Shown: one piece after another, positions 63,833 to 64,000 of the stretch
Position numbering within the stretch: position 1 is the first letter of the stretch
How the letters are laid out: every line of letters starts with the position of its first letter
NCBI RefSeq assembly: GCF_029024945.1
Contig: NZ_CP118976.1
Location: 2,170,001 to 2,234,000 of the forward strand
From: Staphylococcus succinus
GTDB taxonomy: Bacteria > Bacillota > Bacilli > Staphylococcales > Staphylococcaceae
Direction of reading: 5' to 3'
Length of the DNA: 64,000 bases
Program-made: the position numbers and the translations under genes
Notes under the pieces: generated by a model
The model's database searches: none
What the model was told of the DNA's origin: nothing
Seen by the model: the letters and a program-made list of their open reading frames with translations, nothing else

Positions 63833-64000
63833 ATGGCACAAACACTAGAATTTATTTTCAACGATGCCGTAAACAAGTCTATAAAAATTCAATTGCCCAA
63901 AATCGAGCATTTTCTCAATGATACTGCTGTAAAAGAAGGTATGAACAAATTAATCGCTCTAGATATATTCAGACCTAAAGCCGGTATTCCTACAAAAGTG
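63833..64000 (+). CDS. DUF2922 family small protein (C-terminus cut by window end)
   Basis: The first 56 residues (beginning MAQTLEFIFNDAVNKSIKIQ) are in the window with no stop reached. The strand-rich start and the NKLIALDIFRPKAGIP ending fit DUF2922, which is normally about 70 residues. AAGGGGGAG precedes the ATG. Cotranscribed with the DUF1659 gene; function unknown. Confidence 0.72.
   Translation, partial: MAQTLEFIFNDAVNKSIKIQLPKIEHFLNDTAVKEGMNKLIALDIFRPKAGIPTKV

Noticed and set aside
1..64000. tRNA, rRNA, CRISPR arrays, insertion sequences
   Set aside because: Reading both strands I saw no tRNA-like cloverleaf with CCA-type end, no rRNA sequence, no regularly spaced repeats and no transposase.

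Overview
The window is a 64 kb piece of a low-GC Firmicute chromosome, and the gene content identifies it as Staphylococcus core genome. Diagnostic genes are mgrA, sarX, graXRS, abcA/pbp4, the tarA/H/G/B/X/D cluster, fhuCBG, mntABC/mntR and mnh2. The order matches, from memory, the mgrA-to-mnh2 segment of S. aureus. Sequence differences (a graXRS locus without vraFG, a lysE/MocR pair, diverged GraS and MgrA residues) suggest a coagulase-negative species, possibly of the saprophyticus group. No rRNA, tRNA, insertion sequence, prophage or CRISPR array was seen.

Layout. 1-13.8 kb: start of a CobW-type GTPase, mgrA, a CydDC-like ABC exporter, uppP, a probable sigma-B operon (repeat-bearing lysine-rich protein, YaiI/YqxD protein, LOG protein), a lysE/MocR divergent pair, acetyltransferases, small unknown proteins and an MFS pump. 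14-25.3 kb: DUF456 and sugar-efflux-like membrane proteins, a LysR regulator, a DUF402 protein with a His/Lys-rich tail, a MetE-like methyltransferase behind a CodY-like box, YebC, SarX, a Bax-inhibitor-1 protein, a LysM-CHAP wall hydrolase with a WalR-like box, and a Pit phosphate transporter with its DUF47 partner. 25.8-38.5 kb: graXRS, an esterase, a YkvI transporter, dhaKLM with a cre site, fhuCBG with a perfect Fur box, and YitT.

38.5-64 kb: a probable trans-acting small RNA (position and form fit RsaD), nupC, divergent abcA/pbp4, wall teichoic acid synthesis and export genes, an M50 protease, mntR divergent from mntABC with a structured 3' UTR resembling RsaC, a CPA1 antiporter, the seven-gene mnh2 Mrp antiporter, a tyrosine-recombinase-like protein lacking its catalytic tyrosine, and a DUF1659/DUF2922 pair.

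Common themes are envelope assembly and defence (UppP, Tar, PBP4, AbcA, GraXRS, MgrA, LysM-CHAP), metal and ion homeostasis (Mnt, Fhu, Pit, Mnh2, CPA1) and global control. Recognisable operators for SigB, CodY, WalR, CcpA, Fur and MntR are present. Most genes are ordinary core genes. The best leads are the two non-coding RNAs, the catalytically degenerate recombinase, the missing vraFG and the two SigB promoters in front of uncharacterised genes.
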